A DNA stretch of 64,000 nucleotides from Corythucha ciliata (Eukaryota > Arthropoda > Insecta > Hemiptera > Tingidae). Position numbers and translations under genes: made by a program. The notes under the pieces were generated by a model. It ran no database searches. It saw only the letters and a list, made by a program, of their open reading frames with translations, and had not been told where the DNA came from. Below, piece by piece: positions 1 to 11,670 of the stretch (position 1 is the first letter of the stretch; every line of letters starts with the position of its first letter). Where the stretch lies: the NCBI GenBank assembly GCA_038030265.1, contig CM075939.1:24967253-25031252 (forward strand), in the 5' to 3' direction.

Positions 1-560
1 TAGTACGTCAAACCAAGGTGAAGAATGATCAATTTGGCCGTTCGTGGTGCGCGAATGGTCGAGTTTGCCATTTTATCAGGGCGGGAATAATTAGTTTATC
101 CATTATTAGGGCTCGTAAAGCCAGTTTGCTCATTTTTAGAGCGGGAATCGCCAGTTTGGCTATTTTTAGCGGCCAGATAGTTAGTTTAGCGTTTAGCTAT
201 TTTCAAAGCGCGAATCGTCTGTCTAGCCGTTTTGGGACACGAGTAGTCACTTGACCCGTTTTTAGGACGCGAATAGACCGTGAAGCTTTATTGGAGCGAA
301 TGATCAGTCGTGATCATTTTTGACGCGCGAATGTTCGTTCAGTTGATGAGTTTGGCCATTTTTGGTGCGCGAATGGTCAATTTTGTCATTTTAAGGGGTA
401 GGGGGATTAAGGTATTTTCCAGCATTTTCAGAGCTGCACGAATCGTCAGTTTTGTCATTTTTAAGGCACGTGAAGTCAAATGGCTATTTTTTGCCCGCAA
501 ATAGTCAGTTTAACCATTTACAGGGCGCGAATAGTTTGTTGAGTCATTTTTATGGTGGGT
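1..560. repeat. Degenerate ~34-bp tandem repeat (family A)
   Basis: Successive blocks repeat a theme like GCGAATNGTCAGTTTNGCC followed by an ATTTTTAGGG-like tail, with heavy mutation. The same theme recurs at 5440-5770 and 10360-10900, and reverse-complemented at 39700-40560. Open frames here are repeat translations (FRAR/FGAR words) and are not genes. Confidence 0.8.
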
Positions 561-785
561 TTTAGGCAGCAAAAGCTATATGAAGTCATTTATTCTTAGT
601 AGAGCGAAGTACACAATTTCTCAAGTCCCTATCCTTTTGAACAAATCAAGCCTCACTCCCCCCTCCCCATTTGAAATAATACTCGGAGTGGGCTGCCCCC
701 GCATACGATAAGCCACGGCCGTCAGGAGTCACAAATGAGCCGTATTTCTAGGTCTCGTATTTAAGTGGCTAGTTTTCCTTTACAG

Positions 786-1974
786 GTTGCTGATATTTTC
801 GACCAAATAAGACTGACAATGAAGGATGCAGTGGCAAAATCAAATAATTTACCCAACCACGTTCAAGATCATTTCCTCGATAAGGTGATCTTAAAAAGAA
901 ATTTATTCCTGAAATAACAGGCAAATAATGATGTTTTGTACTCATTGTTTAAGCTTAAAAACATCGGTATTCAAGTTGGCCTTCCGGTCTCGATGAGACA
1001 TTCAACCTACTACAACGATTTCTATAGATCGCTCACGTCCATAAAGCACGATTTCTTTCAAAATGTCATGTACGGCGTCAATTTCATTGCGGAAGAGCAG
1101 CAGAAACGATTGACTTCCCCTTCGGAGGAGCACAGGTGAGCTACTGAATTTGATGATCTACGAATCGCACGTTTAATATTATATATATATATTCTCTAGG
1201 TGGATGGACGTTGTGAGTGACGGGAATTTGAATGTTGTTTACATACCCGAAATGAACAAGGTTGTGGTACCGATGTCGCTTTTGAACTTCCCGTACTTTC
1301 ATCCTCACTACCCAACGTGAGTTCCCGTTGAATAATAAAAAACCAAGAATAGTCGGTAAATTAATGATCTTCGATAGGTCGGTTCTGTACGGTTCAATCG
1401 GCGTTGAAATTGCTCTGGCCATTTTGGGGAGTGTGACAGGGCGCGGTCTTTTCCACTCGGGCGACGGCATCATGCTCCCTTCCGAACATCCGCTTCACAA
1501 CACGACTCACGACTGTCTCATTCATTTGAACGTGGCGACACCGTATCTCGAAGCGATCAGATTCACACTTTTGGTAAGTCGCCCTCCCACCTCTTAGGCC
1601 TCGCACCATCAACTAAACCGTGTGGTCGCCGCGTTTTAAGGCTTTGCAAAGTGCACTCGCACCCCTTCAACATTCTCACATACCCGCTCTGGAATTTCTG
1701 GAAGACGAAGAAGTATTTTTCGTCAGCTACGCCCAGTCGTTGTGCAGTATGAAAACAATCGAAAGGCAAGCTGTCGACGCGACAAACTTCAAGTCGAACA
1801 TCGACGATCTCTACTTGTAAGGACCTTTTATTGTTCACTTTCAAGCATATTTTCTGACGGATTTTAATTTTTTTCTACAGGCTTCAAACCATCATGGAAA
1901 AATCGAAACAATTTTCGAAGACTTTCAAATGTGATCGTCCGCTAAGGAAGGATTTATGCGACTCTCTCATATGA
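786..1974 (+). CDS. Neprilysin-like M13 family protein, zinc site lost (3' part of gene)
   Basis: Six exons with matching phases: 786-884, 921-1135, 1200-1316, 1378-1573, 1641-1816, 1881-1974 (299 codons with the stop; introns 36-67 bp). The protein follows the C-terminal half of neprilysin: a VADIFDQIR helix, an NVVYIPEMNKVVVP strand, LLNFPYFHP, YGSIGVEIALAILG, then FFVSYAQSLCS and FSKTFKC near the end. Family members read YGGIGxVIGHEITH here. The H, E and H of HExxH are replaced by L, A and G, and the downstream ExxxD ligand region is shortened and not recognisable, so this is a predicted pseudopeptidase. The usual CxxW C-terminus is also missing; it ends CDSLI. M13 enzymes are type II membrane or secreted metallopeptidases that cut small peptides. 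The N-terminal half must lie upstream of the window or beyond the repeats at 1-560, so the first acceptor (AG at 784-785) is not the gene start. Family assignment is firm; loss of activity is inferred. Confidence 0.85.
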
Positions 1975-2515
1975 CTTTACGACTCGAGAACGCGTGCGAA
2001 CGAATTATTTTTTTCACAATGCTAAAGCATGACAATGTTTCCTCTTTTAATGAACTGAGATCTTTTTTTGTATATGGAAAATATTATTATTTATTGTCCC
2101 CCCTCCCCAATGTGCTCTCTCCTCTCTTCCTATTTTAGGGCTTATGTGAAAAGAAAAAATAGTATGTAACGCTTACAAGTTTTTACAATTTATTGTGATA
2201 AGTAAGGTAGAAAGATTGTATAAAGTTGAAAGACCTTTTTTATTGTCAAGATTGTTTCTTTTCAATGTAGCCTTATTTAATAATTTTGGAAAAAGTGAAA
2301 GGCACGAATAACTTTGAGCGTGAAAAGACGTTACAACGCCTCAAAATCGGTTGGAATGCATGAACGTTAACGCGCAACGTACAATCTTTGAAACGATGAT
2401 CTTGTATTGAAATGAATTTTGTCCAATATCAAGATAATTTTACCCTCATTACTGGTGTTCAAATAAATTGGGCTGAAATACTACACCATTAAAACCACTT
2501 TATTGTCTACACACT
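1975..2515. other. 3' UTR and flank of the neprilysin-like gene
   Basis: AT-rich sequence without a convincing gene. A possible polyadenylation signal AATAAA lies at 2462-2467. The transcript end cannot be fixed from sequence alone. Confidence 0.4.
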
Positions 2516-2670
2516 ATGAGCTATATGAATAAAAAAGAGCATGACCTTATGCTTAAGTTATTCTCATCTGTTTATGAATGAAAATGACGATTTTATTCAT
2601 AATTGATGGCCATATGCTTGAAAAAATGCAAGCACAAGGTCATGCTATTTTTTATTCATACGGCTCTTTG
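2516..2670. mobile_element. Small foldback MITE (GAATAAAAAAGAGCATGACC family)
   Basis: The ends are inverted copies: left ATATGAATAAAAAAGAGC, right its complement with GCTATTTTTTATTCATACGG. Relatives lie at 52225-52375 and 56380-56580. It is non-coding, so it must have been moved by a transposase made elsewhere. Confidence 0.7.
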
Positions 2671-3195
2671 ATCCACAGTGAAGCTGCGTAGCAGCTGCTC
2701 CTAGGTGCGGGGTAATCCATGTTGAAATGAGTTGAAGGAAATTTCACAGAAGATTAATTAGCCTGCTCAACTGTTAACTTAGAACGAGAATCACGTTTCC
2801 TTAGGGCCAAAATCTGAAAAGGGGAGCTCAAATGTCGGCCAGCTGCCGGAGTGACTGTATTTCTTCATTGTAAATATCAGGAAAAAGGGAGAGGTAGATA
2901 ACACAAAATTTAATATTTGCCACACCCAGATTTTCTCCCGGAAAATTCCCCTAAAAAATAGTCAAGCACCACAGCGCCTAGATACTACGCTTGACACTAA
3001 AGACCCGCAAAACACCTCGCAGTTCAGAACCTCGTAGAAGTTCAGTACTTGCGTTCAACCTGAATTGGTAAATGGTAACCGGTTCCGGCCAAAACATCCG
3101 TACAGTGACGTCAGCGTCCCTCAAAGTGACCGAAAATGAGCGTTTCGCGTGAGTCGTTGGTTTCGGCCTAATTTTTCCACAGCGCGGCATCCGAG
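2671..3195. other. Gene-free stretch, nothing recognised
   Basis: No recognisable gene, RNA or repeat was seen. A minus-strand frame at 2978-3190 has no family features and no splice context. Confidence 0.4.
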
Positions 3196-3199
3196 CCGG

Positions 3200-3840
3200 T
3201 CTTGGACATTTGCCACCCCCGGGTCGAATCTTTCACCAGTGCCTCCATAAAGTCACCGTTAAGAATAATCCGCGATTTGCCATTTTCTCAATTTTCTGTG
3301 AATTAGAAAATTTTCTCAAATTTACCATCATTAATGCCAAAAAACATTACCACCACCAGCATCATGAATGGTCGATGCCAAACCAAAAAAAACCGCTAAT
3401 TAATTATTACACATTTTTCTTGATTTCAGGCGCAAATAAGCTTTTTTTCACAATTTATCCGCTAAATATAAATTTTTCTACATTTCAGTCACAAATTAGG
3501 GTTTTTCCCCGATTTTCACCGCGAATTACCTTTCACTTCCTGGCAAGAACATATACCTTCAGAATCAGCGAATTGCCGTTTTCCCCATTTAAACCGTGAA
3601 TTAGCGTCCCCCCCTTCAGCGCTTCTCAACTTTATCGGTAAATCAGTGATTTTCCCCATTTAAGCAGTGGATTATCATTTTTTCCCCATTTTAGTCTAAA
3701 TTAGCAATTTTTCACCATTTTAGCCATGAAATAGCAATTAATTTCCACTTAAGTCGCGAGTTGGCGATTTTTCTGAATGTTTGCAGGGAATTCGTGTTTT
3801 TCCGATTTTAGCTGCGAATTAGCGATTTTTTTTAAAGCGA
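3200..3840. repeat. Degenerate ~30-35 bp tandem repeat (family B)
   Basis: Blocks around CGCGAATTAGCGATTTTT alternate with pyrimidine-rich TTTTCCCCATTTTAGC. The same family appears at 4380-4640, 24010-24640, 33730-34210 and 34740-34820. A 129-residue frame at 3210-3599 is only translated repeat. Confidence 0.7.
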
Positions 3841-4380
3841 AGCGTAGTGCGAGGTGACGGGGGCGAACTACCCTAAAGCTTAAAGATGGGAAAATGAGAA
3901 TTTTTAGGTTTTATGTTCATGCGAGTTTTGGTAATGGTTGGACAGCGCTGTTGGCTCCTTTCGACGATTTTCGGTCCATTCGACTCAGGATGATCAACAA
4001 AGAGTGCAGCTGAATAATCTATTCAGCCCACAAAAGCGCTATTCCGAAGGCCCAAATTAAGAGAAATCAAGCCTTCTTGGGGTAACTTCGCAGTTGTAAT
4101 AGAGAAAATACGCTGGTCCGCTTTGGAAACGTTTTTGGCCCACAAAAACCCCAGGAGTAAGTTGATCAAACTGGTCACATGAATCAACTAGACCCCAAAT
4201 GAAGTCTATGTGCGAAAGAACGAGTTTTTTCGAGCAATCCTAGGACTAGGACAAGATTATGACCCGGACGGCGCGGCTTACGGACATTCCACAAATCGAA
4301 TCTAGAAATGTTAAAAGGCATACACAGAAAAAGTTCGAGGGTGGGTTGTAAAAATTTGACGCTGACCTGAAACACAGATA
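3841..4380. other. Unassigned sequence
   Basis: I see no coding exon, repeat array or inverted repeat that I can support here. Confidence 0.35.
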
Positions 4381-5060
4381 CAGAATGAATAATAAATCAA
4401 AACAGAAAACACTAATTCGAGGCTAAAATAGAGAAAAACGGCGAATTACATTTATTGCAAAAAACACCAATAAAGAGGTTAAAAGGGTAAAAAGAGAAAT
4501 AAAAGTAATAATTCAGGGGAAAAATAGTTCATACACCGCTAATTTGCGGTCAATATTGAGAAAAACAACGAATTAGCGCGGTTGAAGTACAGGTATAACG
4601 CTAATTTGCAGCTCAAGATGAGAAAAAGTGTTAATTCGCTGCCAGAAACTTTTGGATATCCAGCAGAATGGATTCCCGATCCAACCCCTTCAAATTTCAT
4701 TTTTGAAGGAGCTGGACCCTTCAATAATTGTGTTTTCCGAAATGGTCGAGCCAATCTCGCGAAATGGGCAAACTCTGCAAAATTGTATTTTTGAAAATCG
4801 CGAAACTACTCTTTAGAATGGTGAAACGTGTACGAGAAAGAAATAAAAAGCCGCAATTCGTGCTTCTGTCTGTCCCCTGCGGCCTCCATGAAAGTATAAT
4901 CAATTAAGTTCTCTTTTTCAAGGAGGCAAACGCGAAACTGGTTCTCAAAATAGTCAAATTGGGTTCTGTGAAAGCCAAACCCTCAGCCAAATTCACGAAA
5001 TTGGCACTTCGAAAGATCCCAACCAGCGGAGCTTAATTTTTAAACGACCGACCACAATAA
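4380..5060. repeat. Degenerate repeats, family B passing into family C
   Basis: 4380-4640 carries reverse-oriented family B words (GCTAATTTGCGG, TTGAGAAAAA). 4640-5060 carries family C words (CGCGAAATTG followed by AGAGCC/AAACCC-type text). Family C recurs at 20270-20930 and 55260-56340. Confidence 0.55.
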
Positions 5061-5439
5061 CCGGCCGAACGGCTTTTCAGATAATATGTCAATCCCGTGA
5101 AATTGTACTTTAGAATTCGATTCCGCCTTTGGGACCTGAAAAGGCGTAGTATATATATGAAAAAGTCCGCGAAATGGATTTCTTGCGTGTTGTGTGGTTT
5201 GATTTTTAGTATGGTTGGGTAGGTGGGGAGAGCACAGCTCAAGCTTTCAATATACAATGTGGAATGTTTAGGAACTATGCAGCACGAGTTCGGCAATAGG
5301 CCATCTTTGGTCCCTCCAATCATTAGGTAACATTTGCGGAAAAGAAGGGGGCAAAATGGGCTACTCGCCCCTCCCATTTTGGTAACGTAACGAGGAGATG
5401 GCGGCGCGAGAACGAATGGTCCATGTATCGGGCGTAGAA

Positions 5440-5770
5440 CAGTAAATTAATCCTTTAAGGGCGCGAATGGCCATGTTATGGGAGCTGACGATCCGTTTAG
5501 CCATTTCCCATTACTCCATTTGTAGAGGGCGCGACTGGACATTTTTGAGAACGCCAATTCAGTCAGTGCGCCATTTTCATGGCGTTTTAGCTATTTTTCA
5601 ATGAATCGTTAGTTGAGTCATTTTTAAGGATCGAATGACCAGTTTGGCTATTTTCAAGGGCCAATTTCAGGGCGTGAATAGTCAGTTAGGCTGTTTTTAG
5701 GGCACAATATTATTAGTTTATGCGTGAATCATCAGTTCAACCATGTTTAGGGTCAACTAAGTCAGTTTTT
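5440..5770. repeat. Degenerate family A array
   Basis: Repeated GCGAATNGTCAGTTTGGC-like words, as at 1-560. No gene seen. Confidence 0.65.
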
Positions 5771-5772
5771 AC

Positions 5773-5960
5773 TATACAGGGTGTTCATAAAAGAATGCCC
5801 TAGTTTCAAAAATCTGTAACTTCGCTATTTTTAAACTTAGCGAGAAAAAGTTGATTCCTTATGAAAGTAGAAGTTCCATAGTTTTTTTCGGTTGCCGAGA
5901 GATCGCACCACCAGTTAAAGGATCTTCGTATGCGTATTCAAGCTGCAGTACTAAGTGTGA
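5773..5960. mobile_element. Solo end of a TACAGGGTG-terminated element
   Basis: TATACAGGGTGTTCATAAAA starts a block in the style of the large palindromes further right, but no matching right arm is found nearby. Probably a truncated copy; the inner sequence is unlike the other five. Confidence 0.45.
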
Positions 5961-5999
5961 CACCCGACATGCTAATGAGGGTCTGCGATGAGCTTAATT

Positions 6000-7334
6000 A
6001 AGGCACTATAACCCGAGTATGCTTGCCCGGTGCCCGCCATATTGAGCTCTAATGACTAAGTTATGCTATATCAGATAATAGAATGGAGAAGCTTTTTATT
6101 TCTTTCTTTCAAGATTTTATTGTTTTATGTTGGTTTTATGCTTCCTATATTCACATATTAATTGCAATTTATTGATCGGTGATGTCGCTGAGCTTCTTTT
6201 TACGTTGCATAATGGTTTTTTCTAGTCACGATTTGTGATTGACTCTGAAAAAGCTTCTTGCACCAACCATCTGAATTTGATTCCTCAAATAATTCTAAGG
6301 CGAAAATTAACGTGGGTTACTACGCCCTGTGAATATTAACGACGATAACGATGTTATTGTAGCCCAGACTGAAGGCCCTTTTCCTTGTTCAAGATTTCGT
6401 TCATCAGGCATTGCTCTCGCAAATTGAAAATTGTAAGATTTCAGTGTTCCCAGTGATATGGTTTTCCACTCGTTCATTCTAAATTAAATGGTATGTTGAT
6501 GGTGAAGACTGGTGGAAAATTGTAGTGATAGGTTTTTTATTTTTTTGGTGGGGTTGGCATTGTGGAGAGCTCGTCGTTTCTGGAAATTATTCTCGTGTGA
6601 AGACAAACACAGAGAACGATTCCCCGATAGAAACATTTTGTTTTCAGTACACTAGAACACTAGAAATTATGTTTACCTCACAAAGAACTGAATGAATAGT
6701 TGGGACTGGGGCCCATTTATCCTGCCTGCAATTTTGAAGCCAGCGCTGTTTTCTTTCATTCTCTAGGGGAAATCGAAACATTCAAAATCCCTTTTTACGC
6801 TATTTGAACAATTAACGGGGCAGCAGCCATCCATTATCTAAAAAAAAAAGCAGGCATCCAAGTTACGTGGTCGAATACGTTCATTAAAGGAATTGCAATT
6901 CCAAAGTGTGGAAACTTTAAATGACAAACTGGCGGATTGTTAGAAATAAATCGAGGACTTTAATTTTAAACCCGCCAAGAACGTTCAAAAAAAGAAATGA
7001 TTCTTCAAATTATAAGCGTTTTTAGGAATTTTAAAATGATGAAAAGGCCTCTGGGAGCACTCAGGAACACCGAACACGAACACTGGTCTTAAACGAGATA
7101 GACGAAAAATCACTTTACACGCGCTTATTCTTTACCTAAATTAATATCATTTGGTGAAATAATGCCTAACTGTGGCCTCTCAGACGATCAGAAGAACTAA
7201 TTCCAAATTAATATACAATAAAGTGCTAGTTTACTAGCTAAACAATACCATTAAACGTGAACAGTACACACTATCTTTTCTTGACAGAAGAGCACAATAT
7301 GGCGGCCAAGCATACCTGGTTTAAAGGTTCTCTA
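6000..7334. mobile_element. TIR DNA transposon derivative, copy A
   Basis: The left end reads AGGCACTATAACCCGAGTAT then GCTTGCCC...GCCATATTG. The right end, read backwards, gives TAGAGAACCTTTAAACC then GTATGCTTGGCCGCCATATTG, so the termini are imperfect inverted repeats. GCTTAATT flanks both ends (5992 and 7335), an 8-bp target duplication as made by hAT or P-type elements. Copy B is at 28606-30089. Relative to B, about 200 bp of the middle is missing, and no long frame remains. Confidence 0.75.
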
Positions 7335-7477
7335 GCTTAATTACCGCATTGACGTCGTTCGTGCTGTTGGAGGTGGACATATAGAACATTTGTAGGTATG
7401 GGAAAAAAACTGTGAATTATAATCTTTCATTTGGGACCAATTTCATGTCTGTAAATTAAATATTTTCAGAAATACAG

Positions 7478-7850
7478 ATTTTTGGGACTAGGGCCCATTT
7501 ATCCTGCCTGCAATTTTGAAGCCAGCGCTGTTTTCTTTCATTCTCTAGGGGAAATCGAAACATTCAAAATCCCTTTTTACGCTATTTGAACAATTAACGG
7601 GGCAGCAGCCATCCATTATCTAAAAAAAAAAGCAGGCATCCAAGTTACGTGGTCGAATACGTTCATTAAAGGAATTGCAATTCCAAAGTGTGGAAACTTT
7701 GAATGACAAACTGGCGGATTGTTAGAAATAAATCGAGGACTTTAATTTTTAAACCCGCCAAGAACGTTCAAAAAAAGAAATGATTCTTCAAATTATAAGC
7801 GTTTTTAGGAATTTTAAAATGATGAAAAGGCCTCTGGGAGCACTCAGGTA
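7478..7850. repeat. Partial copy of the interior of element A
   Basis: From TGGGACTAGGGCCCATTTAT to GCCTCTGGGAGCACTCAGG the sequence is nearly identical to 6700-7066 inside copy A. It has neither terminus, so it is a segmental duplicate or an internal fragment, not a full insertion. Confidence 0.8.
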
Positions 7851-7957
7851 CACCACGAAAGTGAAGCTGGCAGCCAAAACTAGCAGCCAAAAAATATATC
7901 GATTGTGCGCCATTTCGAGATAATCGATTATACCGATTATTGGGGACGTACGTCTAG

Positions 7958-8156
7958 GGGCAGCCAAGGAAGATAATAACAAACTTACAACAACTGGTTC
8001 ATGTACTTCGCGACGAGATTATCATTACTTCAGTGTGTCTAAGAAGGCCTACAATTCATTCCATGATGGATACACCTCAATTGATCAGAAAACGTATTTT
8101 GACCAAGCAGCCGCAGTTGAATATGAAGATTGGCCTAAATTGACCTTTGCACAAAG
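7958..8156 (+). CDS. Putative orphan exon at the edge of a minisatellite
   Basis: An open frame from 7924 to 8157 carries balanced, non-repetitive protein text (RRDYHYFSVSKKAYNSFHDG, then YEDWPKLTFAQ). It is bounded by a possible acceptor (TACGTCTAG, ending 7957) and a donor-like AAAG/GTAGGGG (8156/8157). The frame has no ATG, so it would be an internal exon. I recognise no family. The last 50 bp are the text repeated in the 164-bp array that follows. It may instead be a chance frame or a pseudo-exon. Confidence 0.35.
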
Positions 8157-9846
8157 GTAGGGGCCTGAGGAGTGATCGGATCGGAATTTTGACGGTTTCC
8201 CTGGATTCCTCGGTGAAAAATCTAGGACCGACTATTTTTATTTTATTTTTTAAAGTCGAATTTGAGCCCAGCAGCCGCAGTTGAATATGAAGATTGGCCT
8301 AAATTGACCTTTGCACAAAGGTAGGGGCCTGAGGAGTGATCGGATCGGAATTTTGACGGTTTCCCTGGATTCCTCGGTGAAAAATCTAGGACCGACTATT
8401 TTTATTTTATTTTTTAAAGTCGAATTTGAGCCCAGCAGCCGCAGTTGAATATGAAGATTGGCCTAAATTGACCTTTGCACAAAGGTAGGGGCCTGAGGAG
8501 TGATCGGATCGGAATTTTGACGGTTTCCCTGGATTCCTCGGTGAAAAATCTAGGACCGACTATTTTTATTTTATTTTTTAAAGTCGAATTTGAGCCCAGC
8601 AGCCGCAGTTGAATATGAAGATTGGCCTAAATTGACCTTTGCACAAAGGTAGGGGCCTGAGGAGTGATCGGATCGGAATTTTGACGGTTTCCCTGGATTC
8701 CTCGGTGAAAAATCTAGGACCGACTATTTTTATTTTATTTTTTAAAGTCGAATTTGAGCCCAGCAGCCGCAGTTGAATATGAAGATTGGCCTAAATTGAC
8801 CTTTGCACAAAGGTAGGGGCCTGAGGAGTGATCGGATCGGAGTTTTGACGGTTTCCCTGGATTCCTCGGTGAAAAATCTAGGACCGACTATTTTTATTTT
8901 ATTTTTTAAAGTCGAATTTGAGCCCAGCAGCCGCAGTTGAATATGAAGATTGGCCTAAATTGACCTTTGCACAAAGGTAGGGGCCTGAGGAGTGATCGGA
9001 TCGGAATTTTGACGGTTTCCCTGGATTCCTCGGTGAAAAATCTAGGACCGACTATTTTTATTTTATTTTTTAAAGTCGAATTTGAGCCCAGCAGCCGCAG
9101 TTGAATATGAAGATTGGCCTAAATTGACCTTTGCACAAAGGTAGGGGCCTGAGGAGTGATCGGATCGGAATTTTGACGGTTTCCCTCGATTCCTCGGTGA
9201 AAAATCTAGGACCGACTATTTTTATTTTATTTTTTAAAGTCGAATTTGAGCCCAGCAGCCGCAGTTGAATATGAAGATTGGCCTAAATTGACCTTTGCAC
9301 AAAGGTAGGGGCCTGAGGAGTGATCGGATCGGAATTTTGACGGTTTCCCTGGATTCCTCGGTGAAAAATCTAGGACCGACTATTTTTATTTTATTTTTTA
9401 AAGTCGAATTTGAGCCCAGCAGCCGCAGTTGAATATGAAGATTGGCCTAAATTGACCTTTGCACAAAGGTAGGGGCCTGAGGAGTGATCGGATCGGAATT
9501 TTGACGGTTTCCCTCGATTCCTCGGTGAAAAATCTAGGACCGACTATTTTTATTTTATTTTTTAAAGTCGAATTTGAGCCCAGCAGCCGCAGTTGAATAT
9601 GAAGATTGGCCTAAATTGACCTTTGCACAAAGGTAGGGGCCTGAGGAGTGATCGGATCGGAGTTTTGACGGTTTCCCTGGATTCCTCGGTAAAAAATATA
9701 GGACCGACTATTTTTATTTTATTTTTTAAAGTCGAATTTGAGCCCAGCAACCGCAGTTGAATATGAAGATTGGCCTAAATTGACCTTTGCACAAAGGTAG
9801 GGGCCTGAGGAGTGATCGGATCGGAATTTTGACGGTTTCCCTGGAT
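8107..9846. repeat. 164-bp tandem minisatellite, about 10.6 copies
   Basis: Units begin GCAGCCGCAGTTGAATATGA at 8107, 8271, 8435, 8599 and then every 164 bp to 9747. The last unit stops at about 9846. Units are almost identical. Rare variants recur: GGAGTTTTGACGG in units 5 and 10, and CCCTCGATTCC in units 7 and 9. Each unit carries a pyrimidine-rich tract, the end of the putative exon and its GTAGGGG donor. The near identity indicates recent amplification or ongoing homogenisation. Confidence 0.97.
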
Positions 9847-10040
9847 AAACAGATGAGATATTTAGAGGCATGAAAAGAACAGAGAATACAAGAGATATTA
9901 CATTATTAGCGGCATTATTCACTAACTTTTTTCAACATTGCTTTTGTCAAAAATCATATGTTTCCGTTCAGTTTTCTTAATTTCATGAATGAGATTTTAA
10001 TGTTTCTACCAAAGCAATATTTCAATCTCGTTAGAGAATC
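9847..10040. other. Unassigned spacer
   Basis: AT-rich sequence after the minisatellite; no gene or RNA seen. Confidence 0.3.
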
Positions 10041-10184
10041 AGGGGGCCTATTCTCTAACAACAAGCAATATTTTTTTCGCCAGCCTTGTGTTTATTTCAT
10101 TCATTTGTTTGAAGAAAATTAATGAAATAAACATATGACTTCGAAAAAGCTACTGCTTCGGAGTTAGAAAATAAGCCCCCAGGG
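10041..10184. mobile_element. Small inverted-repeat MITE
   Basis: Left end GGGGGCCTATTCTCTAAC; right end, reversed, GGGGGCTTATTTTCTAAC. Inside are a second inverted pair, GTTTATTTCATTCATTTG and AATGAAATAAAC. Non-coding. Confidence 0.7.
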
Positions 10185-10359
10185 GCCAGAAAATGTTCGT
10201 TTTGGCGGGATTTCAAAAATGCCAACTTTTGTTAATAAATAAAAAATATTTCTGAAGGGTTTTAAATTTTTATTTAGTTATTTACGTGGAAGAATTGATA
10301 TGGCTCATCGAAAAAAAATATTTATGGAAAATGTGAAACTTCCAGTCAGAGTTGCCAAT

Positions 10360-10900
10360 TTTGGGGCGTGAATAGAGAGTTTGGCTATTTCTAGGGCACA
10401 TCGGCAGTTTAGACATTTTTAAGGCGTGAATCATCAGTTTTCCCATTTTAGGGCGAAGTGAGTTATATTTGCCATTTTCGGGGGCACGAATGGTCAGTTT
10501 AGCCATTTTCGAGGAGCGAAATGGGCGGTTTAGCCCATTTTAGAGCGTAAAGTATGGCCCGTTTCGCCATTTTCAGGGCACGACGAATATCGTCTCTTTT
10601 AGACCATTTCATGGTGCAAATCGTCAATTGAGCAATTTTAAGGGTGATTTTGAGTCAGTTTCAGGGCGTACAAAACCAGTTGGGAAATTTTTAGGGCACT
10701 CGGGTGATCTGAGTCAGATTCACCAATTTTAGGTTGTGAATAGTCAGATGTGATTTTTTCTGGGCATTAATTATTGGTCGGTTTAGTCAATTTTTGGGTG
10801 CGCATGCTCAATTTAGCCATTTATTGAGCGGGAGACATCAGTTTAACTGCCAATGGTCGGTTTGCCATTTTTAGGGCATGCATTTCCAGTTTGGCCACTT
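10360..10900. repeat. Degenerate family A array
   Basis: Many mutated copies of GGGCGCGAATNGTCAGTTT / GGCCATTTTTA. No gene. Confidence 0.75.
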
Positions 10901-11344
10901 ATAGGCTATGAAGTGTGGTCCCCCCCCCCACTACAAGTTGCGTCACCACCCCACCGCCACTATTTGTGTCATTAAGGCAGACTCGACAATAACAACTATC
11001 GTGGTTAATGATACTAAACAAGTCGTAGGAGGCTCGATTCCCCGGTTCGTCTCCGGGAAGGGGTTCGGTGGGTTGGCCTGCCTGCGGGGTGTGAGCGATG
11101 GGCTGGCGCAGGCGCGGCTCCCGGAGTGGGAGGGAGCCTTGAGCGTGGCGAACAAAGAAAGGGACAATCAGAATCAATCTACGCGTGGGACTCAAGTGTG
11201 AAGGGTCAGCGAGAAGGTTCGGTTACTGAGTCAGAAAGTGAGCTAGCAAGGAAAGAGTTGGCCTGGAGTGCGTTTGTGTATAGTAAGTCGGATAAAGTCG
11301 TATCGAGGAGTGAGTGAGAAAGAAAAGGAGTAAGTGCAGAGTGC

Positions 11345-11580
11345 GTAATTCAGTTGTGAGTCTGTTCCAATCGCCTGCGCTCACTTGTTCAGAAGTGAGC
11401 CTGTCCGTCGTCCTCGCTCACCTGTTCAGTTGTGAGCCTGTGTCAACCGTCTTCGCTCACCTATTCAATAGTGAGCTCGTCCCCGTCACCATTGCTCCCC
11501 GTCCGTCGAGAGTCGCTTCAGTCGCCATTGCTCAACTGTTCCATAGTGAGCTCGTCCCAGTCGCCCTTGTTCACCTTTAG
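11345..11580. repeat. Imperfect ~40-45 bp tandem repeats (GTTCAGTTGTGAGCCTGT)
   Basis: Words such as CTCACCTGTTCAGTTGTGAG and GAGCTCGTCC recur five times. They sit upstream of the hammerhead-like motif and may be part of the same retroelement. A frame of 88 residues here is a repeat translation. Confidence 0.7.
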
Positions 11581-11670
11581 CTTAGGGTTGGAGAAGGTGT
11601 TGACAAGCCGATACATGGTGAAGCCTAATGTTACAATTGACAAAGTCATTTTTCTGATGTTTTTATTTTA

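Noticed and set aside
2978..3190. Possible exon on either strand
   Set aside because: The plus strand gives protein-like text but with stops and no splice sites; nothing matches a family.
3210..3599. 129-residue plus-strand protein
   Set aside because: Translation of degenerate family B repeats, F/H/N-rich low complexity.
8107..9846. CRISPR array
   Set aside because: Direct repeats are contiguous 164-bp units with no variable spacers; this is a minisatellite in animal DNA.
10899..11201. Overlapping frames on three tracks
   Set aside because: Mutually overlapping frames in a GC-rich repeat block; the usual appearance of non-coding GC-rich DNA.
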